From NCBI GenBank assembly GCA_938091475.1, contig CALLJI010000083.1, positions 1 to 6,949 on the forward strand: a stretch of DNA of 6,949 nucleotides, written 5' to 3'. The DNA comes from an uncultured Caldimicrobium sp. GTDB lineage: Bacteria > Desulfobacterota > Thermodesulfobacteria > Thermodesulfobacteriales > Thermodesulfobacteriaceae. The position numbers and the translations under genes are program-made. Under the pieces are notes generated by a model, which saw only the letters and a list, made by a program, of their open reading frames with translations, did no database searches and was not told where the DNA came from. Shown piece after piece: positions 1-6,789 of the stretch (position 1 is the stretch's first letter; each line of letters starts with the position of its first letter).

Positions 1-356
1 CTTTTGAACCAGGCTTCAGCTAATTTTAGATTTCTCTCCGAAAGATCTAAAAAATCTGGATTTTCTTTAAAAACGCTCCCTCCTGCAAGTATCCATTTAG
101 CCTCCTCTATAGGCACTTTTAAACTTAAAAGATCTTCTTGAAAATGATGCAAAAGACTTTCTCCAGAATAAATCCAATGATTATTAATATTAATATCGTC
201 ATCTCTATAAGGAAAAAGGAAGCTCAAAAGGCCATAGATATGTTGTGTTTTATGGATGAAACCTATAGCCAATCCAGCCCCTAAGTAATCAGTGGTTAAA
301 ATTAAGCCCTTTTTTTTAATAATTTCATAGTTACCTTTAGAGACTTTAATTATCAT
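1..356 (-). CDS. CheD-like protein lacking the catalytic Cys and His (partial, C-terminus beyond left edge)
   Basis: Only the first 118 codons are present. CheD proteins deamidate glutamines on chemoreceptors and bind the phosphatase CheC, using a Cys-His-Thr triad (Thr21, Cys27, His44 in Thermotoga maritima CheD). The layout matches: a short N-terminal strand with Gly-Leu-Ile-Leu-Thr at 17-21, a strand LGAGLAIGF at 25-33 where CheD has LGSCVAV, GLLSFLFP at 42-49 where CheD has GxxHxMLP, AGGSVF at 91-96 (CheD AGGAxMF) and SERN at 106-109 (CheD GxRN). The Thr21 equivalent is kept, but the Cys position is Gly28 and the His position is Ser45, so deamidase activity is unlikely. The ATG lies 9 bp after the hom stop. 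Its Shine-Dalgarno GAGGA (363-367) overlaps that stop, so it is the last visible gene of the operon and probably coupled to hom. CheD-like fold is likely; function unknown. Confidence 0.72.
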   Translation of the reverse strand, partial: MIIKVSKGNYEIIKKKGLILTTDYLGAGLAIGFIHKTQHIYGLLSFLFPYRDDDININNHWIYSGESLLHHFQEDLLSLKVPIEEAKWILAGGSVFKENPDFLDLSERNLKLAEAWFK

Positions 357-365
357 AATTCATCC

Positions 366-1661
366 TCATTCTAAAATTCTTAAGCTTTGCGTTTTTGCTT
401 TTACCACTTCTAATCGATCGATTTCCTCTAGAGCAAGGCTTACTTTTTTCTCTTCACTCTCATGAGTAAGAATTACAATGGGCACAGCCCCCTTTTTCTT
501 CTGTCTCCCCATTTGGACCACAGAGGAGATGCTTATACCATATTTTCCCAAAATACCTGAAATTTTAGATAAAACACCCGGTTGATCTAAAGCAGAAAAC
601 CTAAAATAATATTTAAAAATACCTTTTTCTATGGGTTTAATACTAAGCTCTTTGTCTTCTTTTAGAGGATATCTTATAAGAGGGCTATTTTGCGAGATAA
701 GGTATTCTGAGGCTTCCACTATGTCACTTACTACAGCACTGGCAGTAGGTGCTTTTCCAGCTCCAAGTCCGTACAAAAGAATATCTCCCACAAAGTCTCC
801 TTTTATTAATATAGCATTATAATTTAATCTAATAGAAGTCAAGATATGATTTTCTGGAAGAAGAACCGGAAAAACTCTAATCTCAATTTGATGCTTAATT
901 TTTCTTGCTTCAGCCAGAAGCTTTATTATATAGCCAAAGGACTTGGCAAATTGTAAATCCATAAGGGTGATCTCTTCAATCCCTTCTACATATACTTTTT
1001 CAAAGGGAATGAATACACCAAAGGACAAACTACCCAGAAGGGCTATTTTATGTGCAGAGTCAATCCCCTTTAAATCTAAACTTGGATCTGGTTCTGCAAA
1101 GCCTTTAATTTTTGCCTCTTCTAAGGCCTTTTCAAAGGAAAGCCCCTGTTCAAGCATCTTAGTTAAAATATAATTGGTTGTACCATTTACAATTCCCATT
1201 ATTCTTTGAATCTGGTTACCTACCAGAGCCTCTCTTAAAGTCTTTATAACAGGTATGCCGCCTCCTACAGAAGCTTCAAAGCCAAGATAAGCTCTTTTTC
1301 TCTTGGCTGTTTCAAAAATCTCTGCCCCCCTTTCTGCTAAAACCGCCTTATTAGCGGTTACAACCTGTTTACCCGTCTCTAAAGCAGAAAGAATATAACT
1401 CCTTGCAGGTTCAATCCCACCCATTAACTCACAGATTATGGAAATATCTTCATCTTTTAAAATTTCTTCAAAATTAGTGGTAAAGAGCTCCCTTGGAACC
1501 TTAAGCTCTCTTTTTTTGTGCTTATCTCTCACTAGGATTTTTTTTATTCTAAACTCCAGACCTAAGCGAGTTTTTAATAAATCTCTATTTTTTTCTAAAA
1601 GCTCATAAACACCTTGTCCCACTGTGCCAAAGCCAAGAAGGGCTATATTAATTATTCGCAA
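366..1661 (-). CDS. hom: homoserine dehydrogenase with C-terminal ACT domain
   Basis: Cytoplasmic enzyme reducing aspartate-4-semialdehyde to homoserine with NAD(P)H, the branch point to threonine and methionine. At 431 aa it has the usual length of the monofunctional form. Residues 1-130 are the Rossmann domain, with GFGTVG at 10-15 and TANKA at 102-106 (conserved Lys105). The catalytic/dimerisation domain has NGTTNYIL at 159-166 and the family signature at 183-205. There E190, D196, D201 and K205 match the yeast residues E208, D214, D219 and K223. An ACT domain (about 351-428, with the DQPGVLSKISGIL stretch at 359-371) suggests feedback control, classically by threonine. The basic Arg45-Asp-Lys after the second strand would suit NADP(H), which is an inference. 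The start is TTG, supported by AGGAGG six bases upstream. It lies 18 bp after nrdJ. No thrB, thrC or asd is nearby in the window. Confidence 0.96.
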   Translation of the reverse strand: MRIINIALLGFGTVGQGVYELLEKNRDLLKTRLGLEFRIKKILVRDKHKKRELKVPRELFTTNFEEILKDEDISIICELMGGIEPARSYILSALETGKQVVTANKAVLAERGAEIFETAKRKRAYLGFEASVGGGIPVIKTLREALVGNQIQRIMGIVNGTTNYILTKMLEQGLSFEKALEEAKIKGFAEPDPSLDLKGIDSAHKIALLGSLSFGVFIPFEKVYVEGIEEITLMDLQFAKSFGYIIKLLAEARKIKHQIEIRVFPVLLPENHILTSIRLNYNAILIKGDFVGDILLYGLGAGKAPTASAVVSDIVEASEYLISQNSPLIRYPLKEDKELSIKPIEKGIFKYYFRFSALDQPGVLSKISGILGKYGISISSVVQMGRQKKKGAVPIVILTHESEEKKVSLALEEIDRLEVVKAKTQSLRILE

Positions 1662-1666
1662 GCCTT

Positions 1667-1677
1667 ACCTCCTCCTA
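1667..1677 (-). promoter_or_regulatory. strong Shine-Dalgarno fixing the TTG start of hom
   Basis: On the minus strand the sequence reads TAGGAGGAGGT, with AGGAGG (1668-1673) exactly six bases before the TTG at 1661. It lies in the 18-bp gap after the nrdJ stop. The near-perfect anti-16S match decides in favour of the TTG, since the encoded protein then begins directly with the Rossmann strand (MRIINIALLGFG), as in other homoserine dehydrogenases. Confidence 0.85.
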
Positions 1678-1679
1678 TT

Positions 1680-3506
1680 TTAACATTTATCATAACCACA
1701 GGCTCCACAAAAGAGACATTGACCATGTACCTCCAAATCTTCTCCACATTTTGGACACACCAGTTTTTCCCCTTCTCCCTTTCTCACATACATAACTTGT
1801 TCGGGTTTTGAGCCATATCTGTAAACAGTAACCCCCTTTAGTTTCCATGCATAGGCTAATAAGAAAATTTTTTTGATTTCCTCAATGGAAGCAGATTCTG
1901 GTAAATTTATGGTTTTAGATACAGCGTTGTGAGTATATTTTTGAAAGGTCTTTTGTATAGCTAAATGTACTTCTGAGGGTATTTCAAAGGCTGTGTAGAA
2001 TAATTTTTTTAGTGAGTCCTTAAGGTGGGTTCGACTAATCAATCCCTTTTCTTTGATTTCTTCTTTAAAAGCCTCTATTTCTCTCTCTTTATATCCCTCT
2101 TCCTCTAATATTTCTTCAAAGAGAGGATGAAATTCCTTTAGGATAACTCCTCCCAAGGTTTTTCTCTCGTAGTAGATTCCAAATAAAGGTTCAATTCCCG
2201 AAGAAACTCCAGCTATAAGGGATAAGGTTCCTGTAGGTGCAATGGTAGTGGTAGTAGCATTGCGAAGGGGTGGATAACCTCTGAGATCCCAGATACTTCC
2301 AGGATAAGCGGGAAAATTTCCTCTTTCCGAAGCAAGGAGAGCAGAGGCTTTCATTGATTCATCTTGAATAAAAGGCATAACCTCTTCGGCTACCTCTAAA
2401 GCTCTCTCTTCCTGATATCCTATTCTCAGTTTAATCAGCATATCTGCAAATCCCATTATTCCCAAGCCTATTTTTCTTGTAAGAAGAGTTTTTTTGGCAA
2501 TTTGAGGAAGAGGAAAACGATTAATTTCAATCACATCATCTAAAAATCTCACAGCAAGGTGTATGGTAGTTCTAAGGCGTTCCCAATCTATTTTTTTATC
2601 TTTCACAAAATTGGCTAAATTAATAGAGCCTAAATTGCAAGACTCAAAGGGTAAAAGGGGTTGTTCCCCACAGGGATTAGTAGCATTAATTTTCCCTAAA
2701 TGCGGGGTTGGATTAGATTGATTTATGGGATCAAGAAAAATCACCCCAGGATCTCCAGAAGTCCAAGCCATCTCACAAAGAAGATGAAAAAGTTTTTCCG
2801 ATGAAACCTTTTTAACTTCCTTTCCTGTACGAGGATTAATTAAGGAAAAGCTTTCCCCTTTCTTTAAAGCCTCCATAAAGTCTTCTGTTATACCTACCGA
2901 GAGATTAAAGTTACTAAGCTCTCCTGGTTGGGCTTTGGCGGTGATAAACTCTTCAATATCGGGATGGTTGATATTTAAAATGCCCATATTAGCACCACGT
3001 CTTTTACCGCCTTGTTTAATGGCCTCTGTGGCTGCATCAAAAACCTTCATAAAAGAGATGGGGCCACTTGCAAACCCCGAGGTTGAAAACACTACATCTC
3101 CCTTTGGGCGAAGCGCTGAGAAATTAAAACCAGTTCCACCCCCAGATTTGTGTATAAGAGCTGTTGCTTTTAAGGTCTCAAAAATACCCTCTAAGGAGTC
3201 TTCAATAGGGAGCACAAAACACGCGGAAAGTTGCCCCAAGGGTCTCCCAGCATTCATTAAAGTAGGTGAATTAGGCAGGAAATCTAAGCTTGCCATCAAA
3301 TTATAAAATTGAAAGGCATATTCCTCCCACTTATCCTTAGAAGGAGGAAAATTTTTTTCTGCCTCTGCTACAGCTAAAGCTACCCTTTCAAAGAGCTCTT
3401 CCGGAGTTTCAATAATTTCATTCTCTTCATTTCTAACTAAATATCTTGCCCTAAGCACGATTAGAGCAGATTCTTTTAACTGAGGGATAATCTTTTTTTT
3501 CTTCAT
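1680..3506 (-). CDS. nrdJ: adenosylcobalamin-dependent (class II) ribonucleotide reductase
   Basis: Reduces ribonucleotides to deoxyribonucleotides by radical chemistry started from coenzyme B12. It needs no oxygen, which suits an anaerobe. The 608-aa protein has the ten-stranded barrel core: SACF with redox Cys96, [10 protein letters not shown] at 121-130, NPCGE at 277-281 with the presumed thiyl-radical Cys279 flanked by Asn277 and Glu281, and the partner Cys290 in [20 protein letters not shown] at 418-429 is the phosphate/effector-side loop typical of the family. The C-terminus has six cysteines (584, 587, 597, 600, 603, 608), a zinc-ribbon-like tail ending CGYDKC that is common in NrdJ and thought to re-reduce the active site. 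I see no N-terminal ATP-cone, so the overall activity site seems absent. The ATG overlaps the upstream stop as ATGA. No nrdA/B/D is present in the window. Confidence 0.95.
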   Translation of the reverse strand: MKKKKIIPQLKESALIVLRARYLVRNEENEIIETPEELFERVALAVAEAEKNFPPSKDKWEEYAFQFYNLMASLDFLPNSPTLMNAGRPLGQLSACFVLPIEDSLEGIFETLKATALIHKSGGGTGFNFSALRPKGDVVFSTSGFASGPISFMKVFDAATEAIKQGGKRRGANMGILNINHPDIEEFITAKAQPGELSNFNLSVGITEDFMEALKKGESFSLINPRTGKEVKKVSSEKLFHLLCEMAWTSGDPGVIFLDPINQSNPTPHLGKINATNPCGEQPLLPFESCNLGSINLANFVKDKKIDWERLRTTIHLAVRFLDDVIEINRFPLPQIAKKTLLTRKIGLGIMGFADMLIKLRIGYQEERALEVAEEVMPFIQDESMKASALLASERGNFPAYPGSIWDLRGYPPLRNATTTTIAPTGTLSLIAGVSSGIEPLFGIYYERKTLGGVILKEFHPLFEEILEEEGYKEREIEAFKEEIKEKGLISRTHLKDSLKKLFYTAFEIPSEVHLAIQKTFQKYTHNAVSKTINLPESASIEEIKKIFLLAYAWKLKGVTVYRYGSKPEQVMYVRKGEGEKLVCPKCGEDLEVHGQCLFCGACGYDKC

Positions 3507-5290
3507 TGGGTAAGATCTACTAAAATAAGGGTTTGATACTTTGGATCAGGAGGATCTTCAGGATCTGAATACATAAACTCATTTTCAAAACGGCTTATTA
3601 CAAATTCTAAAAAGCCTCTAAGCAAGGCTTCTTCTAAATAATAAGTGCTTTCAGCTAACTTATAAAAACTTTTATATAAATCTTCCTTTAAAGTTTCCTT
3701 TAGATAATTTCTTTCACCTTTCTTTTCAAGCAGAGCAGGGAAAACTTTTTTCCAAGCACTTTTGGGAAGCGCCTTAAAATGGAAGGTTCCATTATGAAGA
3801 TATTGGGCAAGGGCTGTTAAAATAAGGGCACTCCAGGTTAAAAAATTTAGGTCAAAGTTTCTACCTGGTTTTATAAGTTCCTTTATCCAATCAGAAACAG
3901 GGCCAAGACCTTTTTCCAATAGAGGAGCCACATAGCCAATTTCTTCTAAATATTGTCTTACCATTCGTAATTCCTTTATACGAGAAAATTCTATAAATTC
4001 TTGATCTGTACCAAGATTGGCTGGATTGAATAATTTGACCTCATTTAATCTTTTCTCTGAAGCTCCTTTTAAGTAACCTGCGTAGGGCTGGTCTAAATAA
4101 TTCAAGATGGTGGCATTATATGCCTTGCTATTATATAAACTTAAGGCAAATTTTCTTAATTCTCTTAAAGCGGTGCGAGAAACTCTAAAAATATCTTCCA
4201 GGTAGTACTTTTCTAAGAACTCTTTGGCCAATTCTACATTCTCACCGGCTAAATATTCAAGACCAAGGTTTAAGCCACACCACATTTTATGTAAACCCAT
4301 CTGCACATCTTCAATACTATCTATGACAGGATAATCAACCAGGGTAACCTTGGTAGCTAACCAGGCCATTTCTCTTTGAATTTTTTCTAATACTTTTATA
4401 TCCGTAATTTGAGAGAGAACTCTATGTATGAACAATTCAGAGCCCTCTTCTAAGGGCACTAAATAAAGAAGGGGAGTTTTTTTCTCCTCAAAGGTGGAAT
4501 GAAAGTTATAATCGTAGGAATGGAGTTTTTTAGGATGAATATAGGTGTATACCTCTAAGGCTGTGTAATAATCTGGTATGCCTTCATCAGCCAGTCTTCC
4601 ATTTCTGAATCTATAAGCCCTTTCTTCAACCTCAAGAGGAATCTCCCAAAGAAGCGACTCCATTAAGGCAAAATAAGTTTCAGGCCATTCTTCTCGGATA
4701 ATTTCAATTAATCTTCTGAAATAAAATTCTAACCTATCCTCTTTAAAATCAATAAAATACATATCATCTAAGGTGTAGGGAGGCAAGTGATCATAAGCCT
4801 CAAGTAAGTCCACATCATCCGGCCTTTTATATACCTTTACAAATTTTTGGAAGATTGCAATCAAAAAGTCCCAATCTGCAAGGCTTAACCATTCTAATAC
4901 CTTTCCTTCTCCAGCCTCAAAGAGTAAAATAACCCAACTTGCGACCCTCTCTGCTCTTAATCTATCTTTATACCAGCAGTCAAAATCCATAAGAAATTGA
5001 ATTTGTGTAGCTGTAGCATAAGAGAGTAATTCTACAGCTAAATCCAAAGAGGAGGCTTTAAGAGTTAAAAAAAGTTCAATAGAGGGTAGGTTTCGCACTA
5101 AACCAGCAGGGTAGGGAGAGGCAAGGATAACCCTTGCCCTTTTTTCCCAGGGAAGATTCAAAATTAGCTCTCTTAGCTCTTCAAACTTAAGGGGTGCTAA
5201 GGTGTTTTCAAGCTCTTTTTCTGACAGAGAGAGCAGCTTTTCTAAATCAATCTTTGGGAGCGAAGGTTTCACTATAGAAGGCTCCTTCAT
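3503..5290 (-). CDS. DUF6178 family protein, function unknown
   Basis: A 595-aa, mostly helical, soluble-looking protein with no signal peptide or membrane segment. I recognise it as DUF6178 from its layout: a leucine-rich N-terminus (about 15-80), a QFLMDFDCW block at 98-106, the DDMYFIDF block at 175-182, LLWEIP at 213-218, a YRFRNGRLADEGIPDY segment at 226-241 and PLLYLVP at 273-279. No catalytic motif of a known enzyme class is visible, and no function is known to me. The family is found largely in deltaproteobacteria-like lineages. Its ATG, preceded by GAGG and AAGG purine runs, lies 44 nt inside yraN. Its stop overlaps the nrdJ start by 4 nt. Coupling on both sides suggests co-production with the nuclease-like and nucleotide-metabolism genes, but a shared role is inference. 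A GTG at 5272 is a less likely start. Confidence 0.8.
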   Translation of the reverse strand: MKEPSIVKPSLPKIDLEKLLSLSEKELENTLAPLKFEELRELILNLPWEKRARVILASPYPAGLVRNLPSIELFLTLKASSLDLAVELLSYATATQIQFLMDFDCWYKDRLRAERVASWVILLFEAGEGKVLEWLSLADWDFLIAIFQKFVKVYKRPDDVDLLEAYDHLPPYTLDDMYFIDFKEDRLEFYFRRLIEIIREEWPETYFALMESLLWEIPLEVEERAYRFRNGRLADEGIPDYYTALEVYTYIHPKKLHSYDYNFHSTFEEKKTPLLYLVPLEEGSELFIHRVLSQITDIKVLEKIQREMAWLATKVTLVDYPVIDSIEDVQMGLHKMWCGLNLGLEYLAGENVELAKEFLEKYYLEDIFRVSRTALRELRKFALSLYNSKAYNATILNYLDQPYAGYLKGASEKRLNEVKLFNPANLGTDQEFIEFSRIKELRMVRQYLEEIGYVAPLLEKGLGPVSDWIKELIKPGRNFDLNFLTWSALILTALAQYLHNGTFHFKALPKSAWKKVFPALLEKKGERNYLKETLKEDLYKSFYKLAESTYYLEEALLRGFLEFVISRFENEFMYSDPEDPPDPKYQTLILVDLTQ

Positions 5291-5639
5291 AATGCCTTAC
5301 CTCATCTTTCCCAAAATTAATTACCACTACATCAAAACGTATATTTTTAATTTTACTCAATTTTTCTGAATTTTTAAGTAAGTAATTTTCTGCTACTCTC
5401 TGAATTTTCTTTTGCTTTAGGAAATCAACTTTTTCTTCAGGAGAAAAGGGGGTCTCAGAGAAAGCGCTTTTAACTTCAACAAAAATTAAAAGAGGTCCCT
5501 TGCACACTATTAAATCAATTTCTCCCTGAGGGGCACGATAATTCTTTTCTAAGATTTTATAGCCTAATTTTTTGAAATACTCTTCAGCTTTGGCTTCTGC
5601 TAAGGAGCCCTTCCTGCGACTTGAGCTTTGCATCACCAT
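5247..5639 (-). CDS. yraN: YraN (UPF0102) family protein, predicted PD-(D/E)XK nuclease fold
   Basis: Small (130 aa) conserved bacterial protein with a Holliday-junction-resolvase-like restriction endonuclease fold; its cellular role is not settled. It shows the expected motifs in order: RRKGSLAEAKAEEYF at 8-22 (family GxxGExxAxxYL), NYRAPQGEIDLI at 33-44 with Glu40 and Asp42, EVK at 55-57 (the E-x-K part of the catalytic motif) and RFDVVVI at 101-107. The family usually ends near the Ala-Phe at 120-121. The extra nine residues here come from the region overlapping the next gene. Two in-frame ATGs compete: 5639 overlaps the rnhB stop by 7 nt, and 5633 gives a one-base TGATG overlap. Neither has a strong Shine-Dalgarno, so translation probably depends on rnhB. 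rnhB-yraN adjacency is widespread, which supports the call. Confidence 0.93.
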   Translation of the reverse strand: MVMQSSSRRKGSLAEAKAEEYFKKLGYKILEKNYRAPQGEIDLIVCKGPLLIFVEVKSAFSETPFSPEEKVDFLKQKKIQRVAENYLLKNSEKLSKIKNIRFDVVVINFGKDEVRHYEGAFYSETFAPKD

Positions 5640-6250
5640 ACTCTAAAACATCTAAAATTTAGGCGATGTATAGGAGAAGGGCCATATTTTTTTAGGGCTT
5701 CTAAATGTTCTTTGGTGGCGTAGCCCTTATGTTTGGCAAAGCCATACTCAGGAAATTCTTCTGCCCATTTCTCCATTTCTCTGTCTCTACTGACTTTAGC
5801 TAAAATACTTCCTGCGGCAATGGAGATACTTAGTTGGTCTCCCTTGACAATAGCCTTTTGAATTCCTCTGTAATCAGGTAAATTTAAAGGGCCATCCACT
5901 AAAAGCAAGTCAAAGGAACTGATCTGAGAAATACACCTTTTCATAGCTAAGAAAAGAGCTTTTAATATGCCTAATTCCTGTATTTCTTCCAGGGTTGCAA
6001 AGGAAATAGCAAAATCAAGGGCGTCTTTGCAAATGGTTTCAAAGAGCCTATCCCTTTGAAGAGAACTTAAGAGCTTTGAATCTTTGATTTGAGGGTTTTT
6101 GTATCCCTTTGGGAAAATAACCAAACCGACATAGAGGGGCCCAGCAATAGCCCCTCTACCTGCCTCATCAATACCTGCTATCCTTTGAAAACCACTTTTC
6201 CAATAGAACTCTTCTAAAGGCTCTAATAAAGAACTTTTTGAAAAGAGCAA
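5633..6250 (-). CDS. rnhB: ribonuclease HII
   Basis: Cytoplasmic endonuclease that nicks the RNA strand of RNA-DNA hybrids and 5' of single ribonucleotides in duplex DNA, starting ribonucleotide excision repair. The 205-aa protein is of normal length. GIDEAGRG at 26-33 supplies Asp28 and Glu29 and the GRG-type substrate loop. DSKLLS is at 57-62, LLLVDG at 115-120 gives Asp119, and AKVSRDREM at 151-159 gives Asp156, so the full DEDD metal-binding set is present. GYATKEH (176-182) and GPSPIHR (190-196) are further family motifs. The predicted start is TTG at 6250, 9 bp after the rplS stop and in its frame. No ATG or GTG lies between that stop and the GIDEAGRG motif. The Shine-Dalgarno is poor (purines AAAGAG directly abut the TTG), so translation likely relies on reinitiation after rplS. 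Confidence 0.96.
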   Translation of the reverse strand: MLFSKSSLLEPLEEFYWKSGFQRIAGIDEAGRGAIAGPLYVGLVIFPKGYKNPQIKDSKLLSSLQRDRLFETICKDALDFAISFATLEEIQELGILKALFLAMKRCISQISSFDLLLVDGPLNLPDYRGIQKAIVKGDQLSISIAAGSILAKVSRDREMEKWAEEFPEYGFAKHKGYATKEHLEALKKYGPSPIHRLNFRCFRVW

Positions 6251-6259
6251 CTCTTTAAT

Positions 6260-6625
6260 TTATTCCATAACTTTGTTATCAAATCTTTCTTTAAGCCTTG
6301 CAGCTTTACCAGTTCTCTTTCGAAGGTAATATAGCCTTGCTCTTCTTACTTTGGCTCTTTTGACAACTTCAATTTTTTCAATTCTTGGGGAATGTAAAGG
6401 AAAAGTTCTTTCTACACCAACTCCAAAGGAAACTTTTCTAACCGTAAAAGTAGCAGAAAGACCAGAACCTCTTCTCCTTATAACTATTCCTTCGAAAACC
6501 TGAATTCTCTCTTTTTCCTCTCCCTCTTTTAATTTGTAGTATACTCTTACCGTATCCCCTGGAGCAATTTTAGGGAGATCTGTTTTTAGGTAAGCCCTTT
6601 CAACCTCGCGCACCTCAGGAAACAT
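6260..6625 (-). CDS. rplS: 50S ribosomal protein L19
   Basis: Bacterial L19 sits at the 30S-50S interface and contributes to an inter-subunit bridge. The 121-aa product covers the whole family: an N-terminal helix ending in [16 protein letters not shown] (16-31), the [13 protein letters not shown] turn (43-55) and the conserved C-terminal block with [20 protein letters not shown] at 78-97, followed by a basic tail. The ATG at 6625 is preceded by GAGGAGG (6634-6640) eight bases upstream. It is the first gene after the promoter at 6660-6687 and leads the leftward run. In most bacteria rplS follows rpsP, rimM and trmD. Here those genes are absent upstream and a transposase gene lies there instead, pointing to a rearrangement or IS insertion. 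Confidence 0.98.
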   Translation of the reverse strand: MFPEVREVERAYLKTDLPKIAPGDTVRVYYKLKEGEEKERIQVFEGIVIRRRGSGLSATFTVRKVSFGVGVERTFPLHSPRIEKIEVVKRAKVRRARLYYLRKRTGKAARLKERFDNKVME

Positions 6626-6633
6626 AATTTAAA

Positions 6634-6640
6634 CCTCCTC
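6634..6640 (-). promoter_or_regulatory. ribosome binding site of rplS
   Basis: The minus strand reads GAGGAGG followed by TTTAAATT and the ATG at 6625. The near-perfect match and eight-base spacing make this the strongest initiation site together with that of hom, as expected for an abundant ribosomal protein. Confidence 0.85.
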
Positions 6641-6659
6641 TCAATAGAATTAAATCTTT

Positions 6660-6687
6660 AATATAACATTTCTCTTTTAGTTGTCAA
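6660..6687 (-). promoter_or_regulatory. predicted sigma-70-type promoter of the rplS operon
   Basis: On the minus strand a perfect -35 TTGACA (6682-6687) is followed after 16 bp by TATATT (6660-6665), with a TG one base before the -10 (extended -10). A/T-rich sequence upstream of the -35 could act like an UP element. Transcription would begin near 6653, giving a leader of about 28 nt before rplS. No other convincing promoter or terminator was seen down to the left edge, so this probably drives rplS through the CheD-like gene. It lies right beside the likely insertion-sequence end, so it may have been created or modified by the insertion. Confidence 0.7.
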
Positions 6688-6688
6688 T

Positions 6689-6711
6689 TTTTTGAGAGAA
6701 TGTTTCAAAAA
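6689..6711. repeat. 7-bp inverted repeat upstream of the rplS -35
   Basis: TTTTTGA (6689-6695) and TCAAAAA (6705-6711) form perfect 7-bp arms around a 9-base centre. It lies directly upstream of the rplS -35 box and abuts a second hairpin at 6712-6731. The arms are almost pure A/T, so it is not a convincing terminator. It could be part of the insertion-sequence end, a regulator site or chance in AT-rich DNA. Confidence 0.4.
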
Positions 6712-6731
6712 CTTGTTATTTTCATAACAGG
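6712..6731. repeat. short hairpin between the divergent genes
   Basis: CTTGTTAT (6712-6719), loop TTTC, then ATAACAGG (6724-6731). Six inner pairs are perfect (TGTTAT/ATAACA), extended by a G-U pair and a C-G pair. It overlaps the -35 and spacer of the predicted transposase promoter and is not followed by a T-run, so it is not an intrinsic terminator. It may be a protein-binding palindrome or part of the subterminal end of the insertion sequence. Confidence 0.45.
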
Positions 6732-6740
6732 CTATATAAT
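6713..6740 (+). promoter_or_regulatory. predicted promoter of the transposase gene
   Basis: On the plus strand TTGTTA (6713-6718, four of six matches to the -35 consensus) and a perfect TATAAT (6735-6740) are separated by 16 bp. Transcription would start near 6747, about 43 nt before the ATG at 6790. It is divergent from the rplS promoter, with the -35 boxes only 25 bp apart, so the two may influence each other. Confidence 0.5.
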
Positions 6741-6789
6741 TCTAATTTCTAATAATTTTTATATTAATTTTTAATGATAAAATATCCCT

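Noticed and set aside
631..822. Open frame on the plus strand opposite hom
   Set aside because: It lies wholly inside the well-supported hom gene, has no ribosome binding site and gives no recognisable protein; it is an antisense shadow.
943..1173. Open frame on the plus strand opposite hom
   Set aside because: Antisense to the catalytic region of homoserine dehydrogenase; composition mirrors the real gene and no family resemblance is seen.
1341..1359. AACCGC / GCGGTT inverted repeat, a possible hairpin or terminator
   Set aside because: It falls in the codons of the conserved TANKA motif of hom, has no T-run and is explained by coding constraint.
1662..1679. Possible transcription boundary between nrdJ and hom
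   Set aside because: The 18-bp gap holds only a Shine-Dalgarno; there is no room for a terminator plus promoter.
1614..1811. Open frame on the plus strand across the hom/nrdJ junction
   Set aside because: Antisense to the strong hom RBS and to the NrdJ cysteine-rich tail, with no supporting start signal.
2935..3306. 123-codon open frame on the plus strand opposite nrdJ
   Set aside because: The opposite strand encodes highly conserved NrdJ motifs (SGGGTGF, redox Cys96); the antisense product resembles nothing known.
6641..6789. Leader riboswitch or L19 autoregulatory RNA
   Set aside because: The predicted leader is only about 28 nt, and the rest of the spacer is A/T-rich with just short inverted repeats; nothing resembles a known structured RNA.
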